Below, piece by piece: positions 38,878 to 48,673 of a DNA stretch of 64,000 nt (positions within the stretch are counted from its first letter, which is position 1; each line of letters starts with the position of its first letter). Made by a program: the position numbers and the translations under genes. The stretch lies in NCBI GenBank assembly GCA_019911965.1, contig JAIOJF010000042.1:1-64000 (forward strand), written 5' to 3'. Source of the DNA: Paracoccaceae bacterium (GTDB lineage Bacteria > Pseudomonadota > Alphaproteobacteria > Rhodobacterales > Rhodobacteraceae). The notes beneath the pieces were generated by a model, which was not told the origin of the DNA, ran no database searches, and saw nothing but the letters and a program-made list of their open reading frames with translations.

Positions 38878-39632
38878 CCGAACCGATGATCCAGTTCCGC
38901 GACCTGCACAAGAGCTTTGGCTCCAACCATGTGCTGCGCGGCATCGACCTCAGCGTCAACAAGGGCGAATCGATGGTAATCATCGGCGGCTCGGGCACCG
39001 GAAAATCTGTTCTGATCAAGATGGTGCTGGGGCTTCTTAAACCGACCTCCGGCACCATTCTGGTGGATGACAAGGACAGCAAGGCGGGCGACCGCGATGC
39101 CTTTCTGGCACGCTTCGGCATGCTGTTTCAGGGCGGTGCGCTGTTTGATTCCATGCCGGTCTGGCAGAATGTCGCGTTCCGCCTTTTGCGCGGGGCGCTG
39201 AAACGACCGAAGGAGGAGGCGCGCGCAATCGCGGTGGAAAAGCTGCGCCGCGTCGGGCTGAAGGAATGGGTGGCCGATCTTTACCCGGCGGAATTGTCGG
39301 GCGGCATGCAGAAACGGGTGGGCCTGGCGCGCGCCATCGCGGCGGACCCCGAGATCATCTTCTTCGATGAGCCGACCACCGGGCTGGACCCGATCATGGC
39401 CGGCGTGATCAACAAGCTGGTGCGCGAAATCGTGACCGAGATGGGCGCGACCGCGATGACCATCACGCACGATATGTCGAGCGTGCGCGCCATCGCCGAC
39501 CATGTGGCGATGATCCACGACGGCAAGGTGCGCTGGACCGGACCAATCGCGCAACTGGACGACAGCGGCGACCCGTATCTCGATCAGTTCATCCATGCCC
39601 GCGCCGAAGGGCCGATCGAGGCGATCAGGTGA
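38874..39632 (+). CDS. mlaF: MlaF-type ABC transporter ATP-binding protein
   Basis: The 252-residue protein has Walker A GGSGTGKS, Q-loop MLFQGGALFDS (typical of MlaF), signature LSGGMQKR, Walker B IIFFDEPTTGLDP and switch ITHDM. It powers the MlaE permease encoded directly upstream (ATGA overlap). It is followed by a long palindromic repeat before the next gene. Confidence 0.93.
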   Translation: MTEPMIQFRDLHKSFGSNHVLRGIDLSVNKGESMVIIGGSGTGKSVLIKMVLGLLKPTSGTILVDDKDSKAGDRDAFLARFGMLFQGGALFDSMPVWQNVAFRLLRGALKRPKEEARAIAVEKLRRVGLKEWVADLYPAELSGGMQKRVGLARAIAADPEIIFFDEPTTGLDPIMAGVINKLVREIVTEMGATAMTITHDMSSVRAIADHVAMIHDGKVRWTGPIAQLDDSGDPYLDQFIHARAEGPIEAIR

Positions 39633-39640
39633 AAACTCAT

Positions 39641-39742
39641 GCCAGCCGCAGTCCCGGACGTGATCCGGGACCTCCCACGTTTCGGCAATCGCTACAGTTG
39701 CGTAGTCAGGAGGTCCCCGATCAAGTCCGGGACTGCGGTGGC
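39641..39742. repeat. Long palindromic intergenic repeat
   Basis: The arm 39641-39675 and the arm 39709-39742 are inverted copies that match at nearly every position over 34 bp (one extra base and two substitutions), separated by a 33-nt loop. The core TCCCGGAC...GTCCGGGA is of the kind that recurs as dispersed palindromes in alphaproteobacterial genomes. Between mlaF and the pqiA-like gene it would form a very stable RNA hairpin and may stop or protect transcripts. No T tract follows. Confidence 0.65.
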
Positions 39743-39748
39743 TGATCC

Positions 39749-40201
39749 ATGCGACTTGCCCTGAAACTGACCAACCTCGCCCTTCTGGTCCTGTTCCCCG
39801 TCGCCTGGTTCGCGCCGATCCTGAAATCCGGGCTGCTGCCGTTTCTCAGCCTCAATGAAAACTCGATCATGTCGGCGCTGCAAGGTATCTGGGCGCATGA
39901 CATCTACCTCGCGCTGCTGATGACCTTCTTTGCCATCTTCGCGCCCTACATCAAGGTGATCGGCATGGCGCTGATCCATTTCGACCTGCTGTCGCCCCGC
40001 CTGCTTGCGCCGCTGACATTCATCGGCAAGCTGGCAATGGCGGATATCTTCCTGATCGCCATCATCATCGTGCTCTATACCGGGATCGAGGTGGCGGGCG
40101 TGTCGGGCCGGGTGGAAACCGCCTGGGGGCTTTATCTGTTCACGGCTTGTGTTGTCGCCTCGCTTCTGACCTCGATCCTGACGAAACGGACCTTCGCATG
40201 A
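39749..40201 (+). CDS. Paraquat-inducible protein A (PqiA) family membrane protein, single domain
   Basis: The 150-residue protein has four TM segments and PqiA-domain features (LNENSIMSALQGIWAHDIYLAL, then GKLAMADIFLIAIIIVLY near the KW(S)M-D motif position). Classical PqiA carries two such domains and zinc cysteines; this one is half that length and has no CxxC motif. PqiA proteins are membrane partners of MCE-type lipid transport, so the place next to mlaEF is suggestive. It overlaps radA by four nt. Confidence 0.75.
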   Translation: MRLALKLTNLALLVLFPVAWFAPILKSGLLPFLSLNENSIMSALQGIWAHDIYLALLMTFFAIFAPYIKVIGMALIHFDLLSPRLLAPLTFIGKLAMADIFLIAIIIVLYTGIEVAGVSGRVETAWGLYLFTACVVASLLTSILTKRTFA

Positions 40202-41565
40202 GCCGCAGCACCTTCACCTGCAACGAATGCGGCGCGGCACACAAGAAATGGGCCGGGCGCTGCGAGGCCTGTGGTGCGTGGAACTCCATCGTGGAAGAGG
40301 CCGCCCTGTCCACCGGTCCGTCGAAAAAGACGCTGGGGGCGGCAAAGGGCCGGCGGGTCGATCTGACCAGCCTGTCGGCGAAGGACACGCCACTTGCCCG
40401 CGCCGTTTCGGGGATGGACGAGTTCGACCGGGTTCTGGGCGGCGGCCTGGTGCCTGCCAGCGCCATTCTGGTGGGCGGTGATCCCGGCATCGGCAAATCC
40501 ACCCTGCTGTTGCAGGCTGCTGCAAGTTTCGCCCGCAAGGGGCTGAAATCAATCTATGTTTCCGGCGAGGAGGCCGCGGCGCAGATCCGCATGCGGGCCG
40601 ATAGGCTGGGCCTGTCGGATGCGCCGGTGATGCTGGCGGCGGAAACCAATCTGCGCGATATCCTGACCACGCTGGATGCCGAACGCCCGGATTTCGTGAT
40701 CATCGATTCGATCCAGACCATGTGGGCCGATAATGTCGACAGCGCCCCCGGTTCGGTCAGCCAGGTACGCTCGGCGGCGCATGAATTGACCGCTTTCGCC
40801 AAGCGGCGCGGCGTGTCGGTGGTGCTGGTCGGCCATGTCACCAAGGATGGCCAGATCGCCGGGCCGCGGGTGATCGAACATATGGTCGATACCGTGCTTT
40901 ATTTCGAGGGCGAGCGCGGCCATCAGTTCCGCATCCTGCGCGCCGTCAAGAACCGCTTCGGCCCGGCAGACGAGATCGGCGTGTTCGAGATGACGGGCGG
41001 CGGGCTGGCGGAGGTCTCCAACCCCTCGGCCCTGTTCCTGTCGGAGCGCGGGCAGACCGCCTCGGGCTCGGTGGTGTTTGCCGGGATCGAGGGCACCCGC
41101 CCGGTGCTGGTGGAAATCCAGGCGCTGGTGGCGCAATCGCCGCTGGCCACGCCGCGCCGGACCGTGGTTGGCTGGGACAGCGGGCGGCTGGCGATGGTGC
41201 TGGCGGTGCTGGAGGCGCGGTGCGGCCTGTCCTTTGCCGGCATGGATGTTTACCTGAATATCGCAGGCGGCATGCGGATTTCCGAACCCGCCGCCGATCT
41301 GGCGGTGGCCGCCGCGCTGATCTCGGCGCGTCAGGATCACGCCTTGCCTGCCGATACGGTGGTGTTCGGCGAAATCAGCCTGTCCGGCGCGCTGCGCCCC
41401 ATCGCCCAGGCGGAAGCCCGCCTGAAAGAGGCCGCCAAGCTCGGATTCGCCACGGCACTTGCGCCTGCGTCGATTAAATCCGCCGCAACCGGCGATTTTC
41501 AGGTGAAAAAACTTTCCGACCTCGGGCAATTCATAGTAGAAGTTTTCGGCGACATACGGGCTTAG
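40198..41565 (+). CDS. radA: DNA repair protein RadA
   Basis: The 455-residue protein has the N-terminal zinc finger CNECGAAHKKWAGRCEACG, a RecA-like ATPase with Walker A GDPGIGKST and Walker B FVIIDSIQT, the diagnostic KNRFGPADEIG motif, and a C-terminal Lon-like domain (about 290-450). It drives branch migration in recombinational repair. The ATG at 40198 overlaps the upstream stop codon as ATGA and is where the zinc finger begins. Confidence 0.96.
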   Translation: MSRSTFTCNECGAAHKKWAGRCEACGAWNSIVEEAALSTGPSKKTLGAAKGRRVDLTSLSAKDTPLARAVSGMDEFDRVLGGGLVPASAILVGGDPGIGKSTLLLQAAASFARKGLKSIYVSGEEAAAQIRMRADRLGLSDAPVMLAAETNLRDILTTLDAERPDFVIIDSIQTMWADNVDSAPGSVSQVRSAAHELTAFAKRRGVSVVLVGHVTKDGQIAGPRVIEHMVDTVLYFEGERGHQFRILRAVKNRFGPADEIGVFEMTGGGLAEVSNPSALFLSERGQTASGSVVFAGIEGTRPVLVEIQALVAQSPLATPRRTVVGWDSGRLAMVLAVLEARCGLSFAGMDVYLNIAGGMRISEPAADLAVAAALISARQDHALPADTVVFGEISLSGALRPIAQAEARLKEAAKLGFATALAPASIKSAATGDFQVKKLSDLGQFIVEVFGDIRA

Positions 41566-41584
41566 GCAAGGACAGAGCTGAACC

Positions 41585-42190
41585 ATGGATGGTTTCACGA
41601 TACTCGACGCGGCGGTTGCCGGCATCATTCTGGTGTCTGCGGTGCTGGCGTTTTCGCGCGGTTTCGTGCGCGAGGTCTTGTCGATTGCCGGCTGGATCCT
41701 GGCCGCCATCGTCGCCTTTGTCTTTGCACCGCAAGCCGAGCCGTTGATGAAGGAAATCCCGGTGGCGGGCGAGTTTCTGGCGGATTCCTGTGAATTATCG
41801 ATCCTTGCCGCCTTCACCGCCGTCTTCGCCATCGCGCTGATCGTGGTGTCGATCTTCACGCCCTTGTTTTCCAGCCTGGTGCAGAAATCCGCCCTTGGCG
41901 GCTTCGATCAGGGGCTTGGATTTCTGTTCGGCGTGCTGCGCGGCGCGGTACTGATCGCCATCGCTTTCGTGCTGTATGACCGGATCGTGCCCGCCGGTCA
42001 GGGCATCGAGATGATCGAGAAATCCCGGTCTTCGGCGGTGTTCGATCAGGCCCGTGACGTGATCGAGGAACAGATCCCCACCGAGGCCCCGGAATGGATC
42101 GTCAAGCGCTACGAAGAACTGACCGGCAAATGCGCCCCCGGCACGGATGCGCGCAACAACGGCCTGCGCGGCAATTCGTCCGAGACGTGA
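41585..42190 (+). CDS. cvpA: CvpA family membrane protein
   Basis: The 201-residue protein has four TM segments with CvpA signatures: FTILDAAVAGIILVSAVLAFSRGFVREVLSIAGWI at the N terminus and a LGGFDQGLGFLFGVLRGAVLI core. A charged C-terminal tail of about 50 residues follows. The family was named for colicin V production and affects membrane stress resistance; its exact activity is unclear. As in many bacteria it lies directly upstream of purF. Confidence 0.88.
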   Translation: MDGFTILDAAVAGIILVSAVLAFSRGFVREVLSIAGWILAAIVAFVFAPQAEPLMKEIPVAGEFLADSCELSILAAFTAVFAIALIVVSIFTPLFSSLVQKSALGGFDQGLGFLFGVLRGAVLIAIAFVLYDRIVPAGQGIEMIEKSRSSAVFDQARDVIEEQIPTEAPEWIVKRYEELTGKCAPGTDARNNGLRGNSSET

Positions 42191-42246
42191 AATCGCGGTA
42201 AACTTGGCCGCCAGGTGGTGACTTGGCGGCAGTGACGTTTTAAGAG

Positions 42247-42267
42247 GGGGCAGAGTTTCGCTGCCCC
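42247..42267 (+). repeat. Small G+C-rich hairpin just before purF
   Basis: GGGGCAG (42247-42253) and CTGCCCC (42261-42267) pair around AGTTTCG and are followed by GGACCCC. Such GGGGCN-GCCCCGGACCCC units recur as short repeats in alphaproteobacterial intergenic DNA. It ends 15 nt before the purF start codon and could mask the ribosome-binding region, which has no clear Shine-Dalgarno sequence. A second, weaker dyad lies at 42207-42230. Confidence 0.5.
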
Positions 42268-42281
42268 GGACCCCGAATCTG

Positions 42282-43754
42282 ATGATCGAACGCATGAAAC
42301 CGTTCCTCGCCCATCCCTTCGATGATGATCGGCTGAAGGAGGAATGCGGCGTCTACGGCGTGATCGGCGTCGCCGAGGCGGCCAATTTCGTCGCCCTTGG
42401 CCTGCATGCGTTGCAACATCGCGGCCAGGAGGCCGGTGGCATCGTGTCGTTCGAGCCGGAAACCGGCTTCAACACGGTGCGCCGATTCGGCTATGTGCGC
42501 GATAATTTCACCAAGGCCAGCCTGATGGAAACCCTGCCCGGCGAGTTGGCGATCGGGCATGTGCGTTATTCCACCGCCGGCTCCAAGGGCCAGACCGCGA
42601 TCCGCGACGTGCAGCCCTTCTTCGGCGAATTCTCGATGGGCGGCTGCGCCATAGCCCATAACGGCAACATCACCAACGCGGTGGCGCTCCGGCGCGAATT
42701 GATCGAACGCGGCTCGATCTTCCAGTCGTCTTCCGACAGCGAGTGTATCATCCACCTGATGGCACGCTCGATCCAGTCGAATATCCCGGAACGGATGAAA
42801 GACGCGCTGCGCCGGGTCGAAGGGGCGTTTTCCATTGTCGCCATGACACGCTCGAAACTGATCGGGGTGCGCGATCCCCTGGGCGTACGCCCGCTGGTGC
42901 TGGGCCGCCTGGGCGAGGGCTGGGTTTTGTCATCGGAGACCTGTGCGCTGGATATCGTCGGCGCGGAATTCCTGCGCGAGGTGGAGCCCGGCGAGATGCT
43001 GGTGATCAACGGCAATGGCGTCGAAAGCTATTTCCCGTTCGAGCGCCGCAATTCACGCGCCTGCATCTTCGAGCATGTCTATTTCTCGCGCCCCGATTCG
43101 ATCCTTGGCGGGCGCTCGATCTACGAGACCCGCCGCCAGATCGGCGTGGAACTGGCCCGCGAGGCCCCGGTCGATGCCGATCTTGTCTGCCCGGTGCCCG
43201 ACAGCGGCACGCCGGCGGCCATCGGCTTCAGCCAGCAATCCGGCATTCCCTATGCGATGGGGATCATCCGCAACCAGTATATGGGCCGCACCTTCATCGA
43301 GCCGACCGAGCAGATCCGCAATATGGGCGTACGCCTGAAGCTGAACGTCAACCGAACACTGATCAAGGGCAAGCGGGTGATCCTGGTCGATGACAGCGTG
43401 GTGCGCGGCACCACCAGCCTGAAGATCAAGGAAATGATCCTGGATGCCGGCGCATCCGAGGTGCATTTCCGCATTGCCTCGCCCCCCACCGCATGGCCGT
43501 GCTTTTACGGGGTGGATACGCCGGACCGCTCGAAACTTCTGGCCTCGCAGATGAGCGAGGAGGAAATGCGTGTGCATATCGGTGTCGATTCGCTGAAATT
43601 CATCTCGCTGGATGGCCTGTACCGCGCCTGCGGCGAAGAGGCCGGACGCCGCATCGCCCAGCCGCAATATTGCGATGCCTGTTTTTCCGGCGACTACCCG
43701 GTCAGCCCGCGCGACATGCTGGACAAGGGGTTTGAATTGAAGGCCGCCGAGTGA
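42282..43754 (+). CDS. purF: Amidophosphoribosyltransferase
   Basis: The 490-residue protein has an N-terminal Ntn-glutaminase domain whose catalytic Cys is C22 (KEECGVYGVIG), exposed after removal of a propeptide, and a PRTase domain with VILVDDSVVRGTT. Cysteines in ACIFE, PCFYG and CDACFSG match the four ligands of the Bacillus-type [4Fe-4S] cluster, so this is the oxygen-sensitive class. It makes phosphoribosylamine, the first step of purine synthesis. The start may be ATG 42282 or 42294; both leave the propeptide. It overlaps the next gene by four nt. Confidence 0.95.
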   Translation: MIERMKPFLAHPFDDDRLKEECGVYGVIGVAEAANFVALGLHALQHRGQEAGGIVSFEPETGFNTVRRFGYVRDNFTKASLMETLPGELAIGHVRYSTAGSKGQTAIRDVQPFFGEFSMGGCAIAHNGNITNAVALRRELIERGSIFQSSSDSECIIHLMARSIQSNIPERMKDALRRVEGAFSIVAMTRSKLIGVRDPLGVRPLVLGRLGEGWVLSSETCALDIVGAEFLREVEPGEMLVINGNGVESYFPFERRNSRACIFEHVYFSRPDSILGGRSIYETRRQIGVELAREAPVDADLVCPVPDSGTPAAIGFSQQSGIPYAMGIIRNQYMGRTFIEPTEQIRNMGVRLKLNVNRTLIKGKRVILVDDSVVRGTTSLKIKEMILDAGASEVHFRIASPPTAWPCFYGVDTPDRSKLLASQMSEEEMRVHIGVDSLKFISLDGLYRACGEEAGRRIAQPQYCDACFSGDYPVSPRDMLDKGFELKAAE

Positions 43755-44128
43755 GCGTTCAGACCCGCCCCAAGCCTGACAGCCACGATGCATATCTCGC
43801 CGCCCTCCCGCCGGATCAGGCGCGGGTTCTCAGTGAATTGCGCGCTGTGATCCGCGCTTATCTGCCGGATGCCGAGGAATGCATATCCTACGCCATGCCC
43901 GCCTTCCGGCTGGGCAAGGTGGTGGCCGGTTACGCGGCGTTCAGGGCGCATTGCGGCTTTTATCCGTTCTCGGGCAATATCATTCCACGCCTGGCCGGTG
44001 AATTATCGGCCTGGAAAACCTCGAAAAGCGGCGTGCTGTTCACGCCCGACACTCCATTACCCGGCACAATCGTCCGGCGGATCATTGATCTGCGGCGCGA
44101 CGAGATTGCCGGAGGCACAACCAGATAG
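43751..44128 (+). CDS. DUF1801 (YdhG-like) family protein
   Basis: The 125-residue protein has the DUF1801 core: LPPDQARVLSELRAVIRAYLPDAEECISYAMPAFRLGKVV, GFYPFSGNIIP and KSGVLFTPDTPLP. Members are small cytosolic proteins; some Bacillus homologues have been described as intracellular iron chaperones, which is not proof for this one. It starts with GTG at 43751 inside the purF stop codon. Confidence 0.8.
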   Translation: MSVQTRPKPDSHDAYLAALPPDQARVLSELRAVIRAYLPDAEECISYAMPAFRLGKVVAGYAAFRAHCGFYPFSGNIIPRLAGELSAWKTSKSGVLFTPDTPLPGTIVRRIIDLRRDEIAGGTTR

Positions 44129-44135
44129 GACCAGC

Positions 44136-44789
44136 ATGAGCACGCAACCAACCGCCCTTGTCACCGGTGCCTCGCGGGGTTTCGGCTTTGCCGCTGCCGC
44201 CGCCCTTGCCGGGGCCGGATACCACGTGATCGCGGTGGCACGCACCGTCGGCGGGCTGGAGGATCTGGACGATGCGATCAAGGCCAAGGGCGGCAGCGCC
44301 ACGCTGGTGCCCCTTGATATCGGCGACGAGGACGGGCTGAAGCGCCTCTGCCTGTCGGTCTTTGAGCGCTGGGGCGGGGTCGATCTGTGGCTGCATTCGG
44401 CGATCTATGCCGGCCCTTTGTCGCCCGCGGCGCATGTGCCGACCGGCGATCTGGACCGGATGCTGGCGGTCAATGTCCGCGCCACGCAGCGGCTGATCGC
44501 GATGGTCGAACCGCTTCTGAAACCCCGCAAGGGCGTTGCCATCCTGCCGACCGAGGATCGCGCCGGTCAGCCGTTCTTTGCCGGATATGGCGCCACGAAG
44601 GCGGCGCAGACGGCGCTCTGGGCCAGTTGGGCGGCGGAAACCCGGCGCACCGGTCCCCGCGTCACCACCTTCGCGCCCGAGCCGATGCCGACCGCGCTGC
44701 GCGGGCGGTTCTTTCCCGGCGAGGATCGCAAGGTGCTGCATGCGCCCGCCGATCAGGCGGCGCGGCTGGTCGCGACGTTGGCGGGCTGA
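44136..44789 (+). CDS. Short-chain dehydrogenase/reductase family protein
   Basis: The 217-residue protein has the Rossmann cofactor motif TGASRGFGFA, the NAG-like segment position occupied by LHSAIYAGP, and the catalytic Y-x3-K in YGATKAA. The serine normally 12-13 residues before the tyrosine is replaced in ILPTEDRAGQPFFAG (Thr/Pro), so activity may be altered. The substrate is unknown. It lies seven nt after the DUF1801 gene and is convergent with der. Confidence 0.82.
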   Translation: MSTQPTALVTGASRGFGFAAAAALAGAGYHVIAVARTVGGLEDLDDAIKAKGGSATLVPLDIGDEDGLKRLCLSVFERWGGVDLWLHSAIYAGPLSPAAHVPTGDLDRMLAVNVRATQRLIAMVEPLLKPRKGVAILPTEDRAGQPFFAGYGATKAAQTALWASWAAETRRTGPRVTTFAPEPMPTALRGRFFPGEDRKVLHAPADQAARLVATLAG

Positions 44790-44794
44790 TCGCG

Positions 44795-46264
44795 TCAGCG
44801 TTTGCCCTGATAGCGCCCCTCAAGGTGCTTGTTCAGCTTGGTGACCTTCTTTTCCTTCTTGTCGCGATACGGGTTCTTCGCCGATTGCGAGCGCAGGAAC
44901 AGACGGATCGGCGTTCCGGGCATGTCGAAATCCGCCCGCAGGCCATTGACCAGATAGCGGGTATAGGACACCGGCACCTGTTCGGGATGCGAACACATTG
45001 CCACGAACGACGGCGGGCGGGTCTTCACTTGCGTCATGTAGCGCAGGCGGATGCGCCGACCGCCCGGCGCGGGTGGCGGATGCGCCTCCAGCATGGCCGA
45101 CAGCCATCGGTTCAGCCGTGCCGTGGAAATCCGCGCGTTCCACACCGCATAGGCCTTCAGGATGGCGGCGTGCAGGCGGTCCAGCCCCTTGCCGGTCAGC
45201 CCCGACACGGTGATCATCGGTGCGCCCTTCAATTGCGGCAACAGGCGCTCGAAGGCTTCGCGCAGCACCTTCAGCTTTTCCTGCTTGTCGTCCTCAAGGT
45301 CCCATTTGTTGACCGCGATCACCACCGCGCGGCCCTCGCGTTCCGCCAGATCGGCGATCCTGAGGTCCTGTTGTTCAAACGGGGCTTTGGCATCCAGCAG
45401 GACCACCACCACCTCGGCAAAACGCACCGCCCTCAGGCCATCCGCTACCGATAGTTTTTCAAGCTTTTCCTGCACCCGGGCCTTCTTGCGCATGCCGGCG
45501 GTATCGAAAATCCGCATCGGCGTGCCCTGCCAGTCGGCCCGCACCGAGATCGCGTCGCGCGTAATCCCGGCCTCGGGCCCGGTCAGCAGGCGGTCCTCGC
45601 CCAGGATGCGGTTGATCAGCGTCGATTTCCCGGCATTCGGGCGACCCACCACCGCGATCTGCAGGGCCTTGCCCGGCGGGATCAGCGGCGCATCGGCATC
45701 GGCGTCGAAATCCTCGTCCTCGGGCAGATCGACATCGGTTTCCGGCTCGTCATCCACGCGGTCGGCGAACAGGGCCGCCAGCGGTTCCAGCGCCGCCGCC
45801 AGATCGCCCATGCCCTGGCCATGTTCCGCCGACAGGGCCACCGGCTCGCCCAGCCCCAGCGAGAACGCGTCGATCAGGCCGGGATCGGCGGCGCGGCCTT
45901 CCACCTTGTTGGCCACCAGAATGACGTGCCGCGCGCGTTTGCGCAGGATATCGGCGAATATCTCGTCCACCGGCGTCACGCCAATCCTGGCGTCGATCAT
46001 GAACAGGCAGATATCGGCCATGTCGACGGCGCGTTCGGTCAGCCGCCGCATCCGGCCCTGCAGGCTGTCATCGGTGACATTTTCCAGGCCCGCCGTGTCG
46101 ATCACGGTGAAGCGCATCGCCGCCAGCCGTGCCTCGCCCTCGCGCAGGTCGCGGGTGACGCCGGGTTGATCGTCGACCAGTGCCAGCTTGCGCCCGACCA
46201 GGCGGTTGAACAGGGTGGATTTGCCCACATTCGGGCGGCCCACGATGGCAAGGGTAAAGGTCAT
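44795..46264 (-). CDS. der: Ribosome-assembly GTPase Der (EngA)
   Basis: The 489-residue protein has two tandem G domains, [12 protein letters not shown] near residue 8 and [12 protein letters not shown] near residue 203, joined by an acidic linker ([20 protein letters not shown]), and a C-terminal KH-like domain. It ends with a basic tail ([20 protein letters not shown]). It is essential for 50S subunit assembly. The ATG at 46264 begins the first G domain; an upstream ATG lies 14 codons earlier. bamB and yfgM precede it, as in E. coli. Confidence 0.96.
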   Translation of the reverse strand: MTFTLAIVGRPNVGKSTLFNRLVGRKLALVDDQPGVTRDLREGEARLAAMRFTVIDTAGLENVTDDSLQGRMRRLTERAVDMADICLFMIDARIGVTPVDEIFADILRKRARHVILVANKVEGRAADPGLIDAFSLGLGEPVALSAEHGQGMGDLAAALEPLAALFADRVDDEPETDVDLPEDEDFDADADAPLIPPGKALQIAVVGRPNAGKSTLINRILGEDRLLTGPEAGITRDAISVRADWQGTPMRIFDTAGMRKKARVQEKLEKLSVADGLRAVRFAEVVVVLLDAKAPFEQQDLRIADLAEREGRAVVIAVNKWDLEDDKQEKLKVLREAFERLLPQLKGAPMITVSGLTGKGLDRLHAAILKAYAVWNARISTARLNRWLSAMLEAHPPPAPGGRRIRLRYMTQVKTRPPSFVAMCSHPEQVPVSYTRYLVNGLRADFDMPGTPIRLFLRSQSAKNPYRDKKEKKVTKLNKHLEGRYQGKR

Positions 46265-46341
46265 GGCGTCCCGGAGATCACGTTGGAACCCGCCCAGTAC
46301 ACGCAATCCGGGCCGTAGGAAAGCCCCGTTGGGCCCAAGCC

Positions 46342-47688
46342 TCAGCGATAGGCGTGCAACTGGCCGTTCTGCGACAGGACGTAAAGCACCCCGTCCACGA
46401 TCACCGGCTGCGAGGCGGCACCTGACGGAATGTCGATACTGGACACAAGATCGCCCGAGACCGGATCGAAGCCGCGCATCACGCCGTCGCTGGAAGCGAC
46501 CAGCAAGCGCCCGCCGGCCAGAACCGGGCCGAAATGCGCGAAAGAATCCCGGCGTGTCTTGTCCTTGCGATAGGCCGGCAGATCGACGGCCCAGATCACC
46601 TCGCCGTTGCGGGCGTCAAGGCGGACAAGCTGCGCGGCATCGCTGACCAGGAATACCGAATTGTCCACCGGCCAGACCGGGCTGTACGAGCCTTCATTGG
46701 CTGTCCAGATACGTTCGCCATCGCTTAAGGAAACTGCCGTCACCCGCCCGCTCTGGTTGGCGGCATAGACGCGGTTGCGGGTGATCACCGGATCGCTGGA
46801 AATGTCGCCGATATTGGAGCGCGCCTGACCGCGGCGCGAACCTGATACCGCCACGCTCCAGGACCTCAGGCCGTTATTCGCCATCGCCGCCACCAGCTCG
46901 CCCGACGAGAACGGCAGGATAACCATGCGGCCCGACACGGCCGGGGCCGCGCCACCGATCAGCCCGGCATCGGCGCGGGTGGATTGCTGCTGCCAGTCGA
47001 TGCGGCCATTGCTGGCCTTCAGCGCCCAGGCGCGGTTGTCGCGCGACACCACGAACACCGTTCCCTTGGACACGGTCGGCGGGGCAACCACGGGGGCATC
47101 CAGCTTTTGCGTCCAGATCACGTTGCCATCGGCGGCGTTCAGCGCGCTGACCTCGCCAAAGCCGGTGGTGGCGAAGATCACGCCGTCTTCATAGGCCAGC
47201 CCGCCGCCCGTTGCCTCTTCGGCGCGGTCGCTGGCCGGGATCAGTTCGCGCACCCAGATGGCCGCGCCGATCGTGGAATGTGCCATCACCCGGGATTGCG
47301 CATCGAGCGTATAGATACGCCCGCCTGCCACAATCGGATCCGAAGTGATGCGGTGCTTGCGGCTGTTGCCGGCCCCGATATTGGCCGACCACATCCGCGT
47401 CAGATCGGCCCCGAGCGCCAGATTGCCCGAGAAATGATCCGCGCCGCCATTGCGATGCGTCCATGCGGTAAGATTGCCGGGCCTCGGCAGGTTGATCTTG
47501 ATGGCGCGGTTGATCTGTTCGTTCAGCGCCGCGGTCTGATCGCTTTCAGCGGCATTGGCATCGGGGATGGCGTCGGCCAGCGGCGTACGGACATCGAAGC
47601 GCTGACCTTCCAGGATCAGTTCCTTCTTCGCGCATCCCGTCGCCAGCACGACCAGCACAGCAAGACCAAGCATCCGATTGAGCTGCAC
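46342..47688 (-). CDS. bamB: Outer-membrane protein assembly lipoprotein BamB-like (PQQ beta-propeller)
   Basis: The 448-residue protein begins with a lipoprotein signal ([14 protein letters not shown], Cys about residue 19) followed by repeated PQQ-propeller blades ([36 protein letters not shown], and a final [16 protein letters not shown]). BamB assists the BAM complex in folding outer-membrane proteins. The GTG at 47688 follows GAGGG eight nt upstream; an ATG five codons later is an alternative. It lies in the order yfgM-bamB-der, supporting orthology. Confidence 0.88.
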   Translation of the reverse strand: MQLNRMLGLAVLVVLATGCAKKELILEGQRFDVRTPLADAIPDANAAESDQTAALNEQINRAIKINLPRPGNLTAWTHRNGGADHFSGNLALGADLTRMWSANIGAGNSRKHRITSDPIVAGGRIYTLDAQSRVMAHSTIGAAIWVRELIPASDRAEEATGGGLAYEDGVIFATTGFGEVSALNAADGNVIWTQKLDAPVVAPPTVSKGTVFVVSRDNRAWALKASNGRIDWQQQSTRADAGLIGGAAPAVSGRMVILPFSSGELVAAMANNGLRSWSVAVSGSRRGQARSNIGDISSDPVITRNRVYAANQSGRVTAVSLSDGERIWTANEGSYSPVWPVDNSVFLVSDAAQLVRLDARNGEVIWAVDLPAYRKDKTRRDSFAHFGPVLAGGRLLVASSDGVMRGFDPVSGDLVSSIDIPSGAASQPVIVDGVLYVLSQNGQLHAYR

Positions 47689-47736
47689 GTTGGAATCCCT
47701 CGTTTCCCGCTGCCTGTCTGCCTTGCGCATCCGCGC

Positions 47737-48414
47737 TCAGCCCTCAGTGCCAGCCTCATTCCCGTCGGAAAGCGACCCGCCCATTGCCACAATTAACTGT
47801 TGGGCGCGTTGAAGCAAGCCCTGTGTTGCGTTCGGCTCGTCCAGAACCATGCGCAATAGGGCGATCGCCTCGTCATTGTTGCCAAACTCATACAATGCCA
47901 GTGCTTTTTGCTCCATCGCCAGCACCCGGAAAGGGGCGCCGGCGCGCGACAGATGCTCCAGGATGGCCATGCGTTCGCTGCGGTCCTGATCCGACCCGCG
48001 CAGGATCACCGCCTTCAATTGCGCCAGTTCACGATAGGGCGCGGCCACGTCCGAACGGCTGGCAATCGCATCGAGCTGCGCCAGGGCGGCATCACGGTCG
48101 CTGGCCTCGGCCTCGGAGGCGGCGCGCAGAAGCGCCATGAAGGTCTCGGTGCCGCTGCCATCCACCGGCACCTTCGCCAGCGCGGCGGCGCGTCCTTCGG
48201 CATCGGGCACTTCCAGCGCCGTCATCACCGCGTCACCCAGCGCCTCGGCGGCGGCTTCGGCACTGGCCTTGCGCCATTCGTTATAGGCCGCCCCGCCAAC
48301 CACCAGCAGCACCACCAGCACCGGGATCCAGCCATATTTGCGATAGAGCGCGAACAGCTTGTCGCGCCGCACTTCCTCGGTGACCTCTTCGATAAAGGAG
48401 TCGTTGTCGCTCAC
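47737..48414 (-). CDS. Tetratricopeptide-like membrane protein (YfgM-like)
   Basis: The 225-residue protein has a cytosolic N-terminal helix (SFIEEVTEEVRRDKLFALYRK), one TM segment (YGWIPVLVVLLVVGGAAYN), and a periplasmic helical repeat domain with TPR-like pairs (EFGNNDEAIALLRMVLDEPNATQGLLQRAQQLI). This fits YfgM, an ancillary SecYEG-linked periplasmic chaperone. The GTG at 48414 is supported by GGAG; no family-like sequence lies upstream. It heads the yfgM-bamB-der operon and is divergent from an efflux operon. Confidence 0.82.
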   Translation of the reverse strand: MSDNDSFIEEVTEEVRRDKLFALYRKYGWIPVLVVLLVVGGAAYNEWRKASAEAAAEALGDAVMTALEVPDAEGRAAALAKVPVDGSGTETFMALLRAASEAEASDRDAALAQLDAIASRSDVAAPYRELAQLKAVILRGSDQDRSERMAILEHLSRAGAPFRVLAMEQKALALYEFGNNDEAIALLRMVLDEPNATQGLLQRAQQLIVAMGGSLSDGNEAGTEG

Positions 48415-48673
48415 CCGCAATCTCCGCCTGTCCGACTTATCCTGTTTGGCGCATCTTCTAGCGCGAAGCCGCCGACCGGGACAAGGGACAATGCACCGGG
48501 CTGCCCGGAGCGCGGCGAAACATGGCCTGTCAGGGCGAGACATATCCGCAATCACCTCACAAAAAAGCGATCTTGTTGCACGTAACGCGCCTTGTTTTGG
48601 CCGAATTGAGGGACTAATTGTCCGCCCAACAATGTGGGCCAGCCGGTCCAAAGCCGAAGCGTCAGGGGGCAAA

